8,433 nt of DNA from Nanobdellota archaeon (GTDB lineage: Archaea; Nanobdellota; Nanobdellia; Parvarchaeales; Parvarchaeaceae): assembly GCA_021818905.1 (NCBI GenBank), contig JAKASS010000023.1, forward strand, positions 1 through 8,433, read 5' to 3'. Shown here one piece after another: positions 6,327 through 8,433 of this stretch. The notes beneath the pieces are model-generated. The model had not been told where the DNA came from. It saw only the letters and a program-made list of their open reading frames with translations, and searched no databases. Positions within the stretch are counted from its first letter, which is position 1, and each line of letters starts with the position of its first letter. The translations under genes were made by a program, and so were the position numbers.

Positions 6327-6743
6327 TCACGATAGAAATTTTTGGACGGTGTCTTTGAACTTATGGACATCGGATGCATCAGAAGCCTTGGCGAATATCT
6401 CTTTATCGTTGTCTATAGTGTAAGCATGCACTAACTCGTTTCTTAATCGTCTTCTCGCTTTAACGGCACTGATGACATTTTCTCCCAGTTCCTTAGACAT
6501 GTCGGATAGTAAAGACTTTTCTTCACCGGCAACGCCCTTTTTAAGCTGCTTGTAAAGCAATACTGTTATGTCGATTTCTATCTCGCTTATCAGCTGCAGG
6601 CCCCTTTCCAGCTCCCATTTGGTACCCACGCCCCCCTTTTTGTATTCTTCGTAGGTTTTTGGTACGAGCCTATCCAATGTCGCTAAAGACTCATCCAATT
6701 TTACGAGTTTTTCCTCGATGCGTTTTTCGTTCGTGTCTTCCAT
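6327..6743 (-). CDS. HEPN-domain toxin of a HepT/MntA-type module
   Basis: A 138-residue all-helical protein of the HEPN superfamily. The signature is at 101-108: R101-N-E-L-V-H106-A-Y108, which fits R-x4-H-x-Y. In characterised HepT toxins Arg and His form an RNase active site, and the Tyr two residues after the His is adenylylated by the partner nucleotidyltransferase. All three residues are intact here, so the toxin is potentially active and neutralisable by modification. It begins one base after the stop of the nucleotidyltransferase gene (TGA-T-ATG), so it is co-transcribed and probably coupled, in antitoxin-first order. Family membership is from motif and context; RNase activity and target are inferred. 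Confidence 0.85.
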   Translation of the reverse strand: MEDTNEKRIEEKLVKLDESLATLDRLVPKTYEEYKKGGVGTKWELERGLQLISEIEIDITVLLYKQLKKGVAGEEKSLLSDMSKELGENVISAVKARRRLRNELVHAYTIDNDKEIFAKASDASDVHKFKDTVQKFLS

Positions 6744-6744
6744 A

Positions 6745-7236
6745 TCAATTGATTTGCACCAACATGTTATAAAGCGGTTTAAAATCCTCCCATTCCCTGA
6801 TGACTTTGATTGAAAATTCTTTCAGCGCGGGCCAGTCAGAAACATATAGGGGCCTGCCGTCCTCAAGTACCCTAGAGGCTACATTTAACGGCAGCCTGTT
6901 TAGGATGGAAATGTCAAAAATATTTGAAGAGTAATAATCTGTGGCTTTCTTCGGATAGTCTACGTTTTCATTTTTGAATAACAATGCGACATCGATGTCT
7001 CTAAAATCCGGTTCGTTCCTAGCATAGCTTCCGAACAAAATGACTGCAATGATTTCTTTATCATTTTTGGCCGTCCTTATGATTTCCTCAAGGCCGTCTA
7101 GGATCTCCTTATTTTTACTTGTCCACATATTGATAGCTTCGGTCAGTGATTCACCGATGCTCTTGTCAAGTTCTGCTGCCGTAGCTTTCATTTTTCTAAA
7201 TGAGCTTTCATCAACGCTTTTTACGCTTATATTCAT
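6745..7236 (-). CDS. MNT nucleotidyltransferase antitoxin with N-terminal ribbon-helix-helix domain
   Basis: Residues 1-42 (MNISVKSVDESSFRKMKATA, then a helix with KSIGESLTEAI) have the strand-helix-helix pattern of an Arc/CopG-type DNA-binding domain. Residues 43-163 are a minimal nucleotidyltransferase with G69-S70, the metal-binding D80-I-D82 and a third acidic residue D108 in IFDIS, so the catalytic set is complete. In MntA/HepT systems this enzyme inactivates the HEPN toxin by transferring AMP to its Tyr. The fused DNA-binding domain makes the protein longer than plain MntA (163 residues) and suggests it also represses its own promoter. Short direct repeats cover the TATA box upstream. 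The ATG is about 25.5 bases from the TATA centre, so it is leaderless. Confidence 0.85.
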   Translation of the reverse strand: MNISVKSVDESSFRKMKATAAELDKSIGESLTEAINMWTSKNKEILDGLEEIIRTAKNDKEIIAVILFGSYARNEPDFRDIDVALLFKNENVDYPKKATDYYSSNIFDISILNRLPLNVASRVLEDGRPLYVSDWPALKEFSIKVIREWEDFKPLYNMLVQIN

Positions 7237-7240
7237 AGAT

Positions 7241-7267
7241 TATACTAGTTATACAAGTATATAAAGT
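7241..7267 (-). promoter_or_regulatory. Promoter and tandem-repeat operator of the HEPN/MNT operon
   Basis: TATACTAGT (7241-7249) and TATACAAGT (7250-7258) are adjacent 9-base direct repeats matching at 8 of 9 positions. A looser third copy, TATATAAAGT (7258-7267), contains the TATA box (7258-7265, TTTATATA on the minus strand). TATACT (7241-7246) and AGTATA (7256-7261) also form a dyad. Short tandem sites over the promoter are what a ribbon-helix-helix autorepressor would bind; binding is inferred. Confidence 0.5.
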
Positions 7268-7311
7268 TTTCTTATATTTCATATTCTATACGGTCTAATC
7301 AGATCGCATAA

Positions 7312-7384
7312 TATTTAGATCTGCTATTTTGTTAGCATATTAGACAAAATGGCGGCTTTTGCATATCCAACTATACAGAATTAA
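7312..7384. repeat. Degraded second copy of the ATPase upstream block
   Basis: This aligns by eye with 5983-6060 in the same orientation. Shared elements in order are TATTTA, TGCTATTTT, TAGACAAAA, TGGCG and a weaker TTTTG...ACA tail. The first inverted repeat is kept (ATTTTGT at 7326-7332, ACAAAAT at 7344-7350); the second is decayed (CTTTTGC, ACAGAA). No ATPase coding sequence follows. The block ends exactly where the IS-derived element begins at 7385. Confidence 0.6.
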
Positions 7385-7553
7385 GGCTCCGTAGAAATCC
7401 TATGATAATGATATAGCAGATGCAGGCTGCCAGCTGTGGCTGCGTGTAGGTCTTCTTGGAGAACTTGTTTGAGAAGGGCGACAACGCCCTCCTCGCTATG
7501 CCCAATACGATGGACGCAAATCTTTTATAGTAAGGACTCCCATTTTTATCCAT
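7371..7553 (-). pseudogene. Transposase N-terminal fragment inside a deleted IS
   Basis: The first 45 or so codons read as the start of a DDE (IS5-like) transposase: MDKNGSPYYKRFAS, then FSNKFSKKTYTQPQLAAC, a pattern typical of the N-terminal region before the Y-R-D helix. After that the frame enters the terminal repeat (IIGFLRSLNSV is encoded by the IS end and flank) and stops. More than 80% of a normal transposase is missing, so it cannot be active. AAGGAGGT lies just before the ATG, and a palindromic TATA box TTATATAA (7577-7584) is centred 27.5 bases from it. The missing middle of the same family appears on the other strand at 8305-8433. Confidence 0.65.
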
Positions 7554-7625
7554 AACTACCTCCTTTTTTGTTTGTTTTATATAATAATCAAGGAGGTAGT
7601 TACTTTAGAGGATTTCTACAGAGCC
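7385..7625 (-). mobile_element. Internally deleted insertion sequence (MITE-like), 241 bases
   Basis: The ends are GGCTCCGTAGAAATCC (7385-7400) and, inverted, GGATTTCTACAGAGCC (7610-7625), which match at 15 of 16 positions. Inside is only the promoter and first codons of a transposase, read from the right end leftward. I see no target-site duplication in the flanks (gaattaa and gccagc). The element is therefore non-autonomous but still has both ends, and could be moved by a full-length relative elsewhere in the genome. IS family is tentative. Confidence 0.7.
7553..7602 (-). promoter_or_regulatory. Hairpin that would hide the transposase ribosome-binding site
   Basis: TAACTACCTCCTT (7553-7565) and AAGGAGGTAGTTA (7590-7602) are perfect 13-base inverted repeats around a 24-base loop. 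In minus-strand RNA that enters from outside the element, the stem buries AAGGAGG and the first base of the AUG. RNA started from the TATA box inside the loop begins at the AUG and lacks the stem. Confidence 0.6.
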
Positions 7626-7640
7626 GCCAGCAAACAAAAG

Positions 7641-7678
7641 TATTTATATTAGTTAGAATCAATAATTACTCTATAGTA
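7641..7678 (+). promoter_or_regulatory. Candidate promoter of the 161-residue orphan
   Basis: TATTTATATTAG (7641-7652) is the better TATA box and would give a leader of about 28 bases. CTATAGTA (7671-7678) is weaker but centred about 27 bases from the ATG at 7701, as for the leaderless genes here. Both lie just outside the deleted IS. Confidence 0.35.
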
Positions 7679-7700
7679 GCTAATAAAATAATACATAAAT

Positions 7701-8186
7701 ATGGAAGAAGATCATCCAAAATCAAGATTGGAGCAGTTATTGGGGTGCATGGCTCAGCCAAAGGCGGGGGACACGATAACCTTTTTGAAAGACAAGGAAA
7801 AATTAGATGAAGAGCTACTTAGCACTATTATGTCTAATAGTATAAGGATAGGCGGCCCAGAGCTGCTGTCAAAAGACGGGATAACGGCGACGATAGACGG
7901 GAAGACGTACATGTGCGGTGCGCCGATAGACAACGTATACTCTGCAAGCTACTCAGAGCTGAAAAAGAAAGGCGTGGACATTTGCAAGCTCCGATTTTTG
8001 TCGCTGGCTAGGGTGGCTTTAGAAGCGAAAGCAGTAATATACGTCTTAGGGAAGAGCGCAAATGGCGAAGGGCGTGCTTATAAGATAACTCCTCTCGGCG
8101 TTGGCAAAACGGACTCTACTTATATAAGCATGTTAGATTCAATCGCAAGGCGCCAGGCGGACAAACATCCAGAAGGCTACGCATAA
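7701..8186 (+). CDS. Orphan 161-residue protein between IS remnants
   Basis: I do not recognise this protein. The N-terminal 45 residues are charged and helical (LEQLLGCMAQPKAGDTITF). A beta-rich middle follows with GITATIDGKTYMCGAP (60-75), then a hydrophobic helix (LRFLSLARVALEAKAVIYVL, 97-116) and a Gly-rich stretch (GKSANGEGRAYKITPLGVGK). Cys16, Cys72 and Cys95 are the only cysteines. No signal peptide or clear transmembrane span is present, and there is no P-loop. The ATG at 7701 follows an AT-rich promoter region; an in-frame ATG also occurs at codon 17. The stop is only four bases before a transposase scrap, so the C terminus may have been altered by insertion or deletion. Confidence 0.65.
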   Translation: MEEDHPKSRLEQLLGCMAQPKAGDTITFLKDKEKLDEELLSTIMSNSIRIGGPELLSKDGITATIDGKTYMCGAPIDNVYSASYSELKKKGVDICKLRFLSLARVALEAKAVIYVLGKSANGEGRAYKITPLGVGKTDSTYISMLDSIARRQADKHPEGYA

Positions 8187-8190
8187 ATAA

Positions 8191-8304
8191 TACAACAGGA
8201 AGTTCGGCTCCACCTTGAGCAGCAAGTTGCATTTTAACAAGCTGAAGGAAGTGAAGGTGATCGACGTAGTCTACGACATCCGGCGATTCATACGGCTTGC
8301 CTAG
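8191..8304 (+). pseudogene. Transposase C-terminal scrap
   Basis: The 37 codons read YNRKFGSTLSSKLHFNK, then KEVKVIDVVYDIRRFIRLA and TAG. This matches the usual end of DDE transposases of the IS5-like kind, where a basic R-K-F-G-S segment near the last catalytic Glu is followed by a helix with V-Y-[ND]-I-R-R. Everything upstream is missing: the frame closes with TAA at 8188, and the preceding gene ends at 8186. No terminal repeat is visible after the stop. The family assignment is from pattern recognition. Confidence 0.55.
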
Positions 8305-8433
8305 ATGAAACACGAGAGAAAGCCTTATCGGGACGTCGTAGACGAGCTGGAAGAGCTTAAAGGGTTGTTTGACTTCGATAATGTCCCCCATTATACGACA
8401 CTGCAGAAATTCTTCAAACGGATACCGCTGCGA
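8305..8433 (+). pseudogene. Transposase fragment lacking its N terminus, running off the window
   Basis: Directly after the TAG of the C-terminal scrap, in the same frame, the sequence reads MKHERKPYRDVVDELEELKG and then FDFDNVPHYTTLQKFFKRIP, the conserved N-terminal helical region of IS5-like transposases that normally precedes the catalytic core. The first 45-50 residues are missing; equivalents are encoded in the deleted IS at 7420-7553 on the opposite strand. The frame is open to the end of the window, so the core may continue beyond it. The ATG has no promoter or ribosome-binding site and is probably only an internal Met. Confidence 0.65.

Noticed and set aside
7385-7625. Target-site duplication flanking the deleted IS
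   Set aside because: The bases just outside the two ends (gaattaa and gccagc) do not match.
7568-7810. 80-codon plus-strand frame starting in the deleted IS
   Set aside because: It crosses the IS end and overlaps the better-supported 161-residue gene in another frame.
1-8433. tRNA, rRNA or riboswitch
   Set aside because: No T-loop consensus (GGTTCGAATCC type), rRNA-like block or recognisable riboswitch core was seen on either strand by eye; a covariance-model search was not possible.

Overview
The window reads as a compact archaeal chromosome segment, probably from a small-genome lineage of the DPANN type (lineage is inference). The archaeal call rests on TATA boxes centred about 26-28 bases upstream of start codons with no ribosome-binding site between them (leaderless starts), a short CPSF-like beta-CASP ribonuclease, a COG1373-type archaeal ATPase, and an archaeal RelE-like/winged-helix pair. 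No rRNA, tRNA or CRISPR array was seen.

Layout. 15-1495 (minus): a two-gene unit of a small beta-rich protein and a rubrerythrin-VIT1/CCC1 iron or manganese transporter. It diverges from a 130-residue orphan (1549-1941, plus), and one palindromic TATA box sits midway between the two starts. 1942-3102 is a patch of broken small genes: a remnant with one nonsense and one frameshift lesion (1987-2192), a RelE-like toxin with an in-frame TGA behind an intact winged-helix partner that it overlaps by ATGA (2195-2820), and a ~70-codon frame broken twice at homopolymers (2884-3096). These are either true decay or assembly errors. 3103-4392 (plus) is the beta-CASP RNase, convergent with the AAA_14/DUF4143 ATPase (5960-4431, minus).

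Upstream of the ATPase lie two 32-base tandem units, each an inverted repeat. The same block recurs in degraded form at 7312-7384. Between the copies sit an unrecognised 63-codon frame and a HEPN/MNT toxin-antitoxin operon (7236-6327, minus), whose antitoxin carries an N-terminal ribbon-helix-helix domain and has short direct repeats over its promoter.

7385-8433 is insertion-sequence debris around one orphan gene. A 241-base internally deleted IS (7385-7625) keeps both terminal repeats, the transposase start and a 13-base inverted repeat that would hide the ribosome-binding site in read-through RNA. After the 161-residue orphan (7701-8186) comes a transposase C-terminal scrap followed at once, in the same frame, by an N-terminally truncated transposase running off the window.

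Together, 1942-8433 looks like an accessory region of toxin-antitoxin modules, a mobile-type ATPase and IS remnants around one housekeeping-like RNase. The iron-transport unit at the left is probably more stable chromosome.
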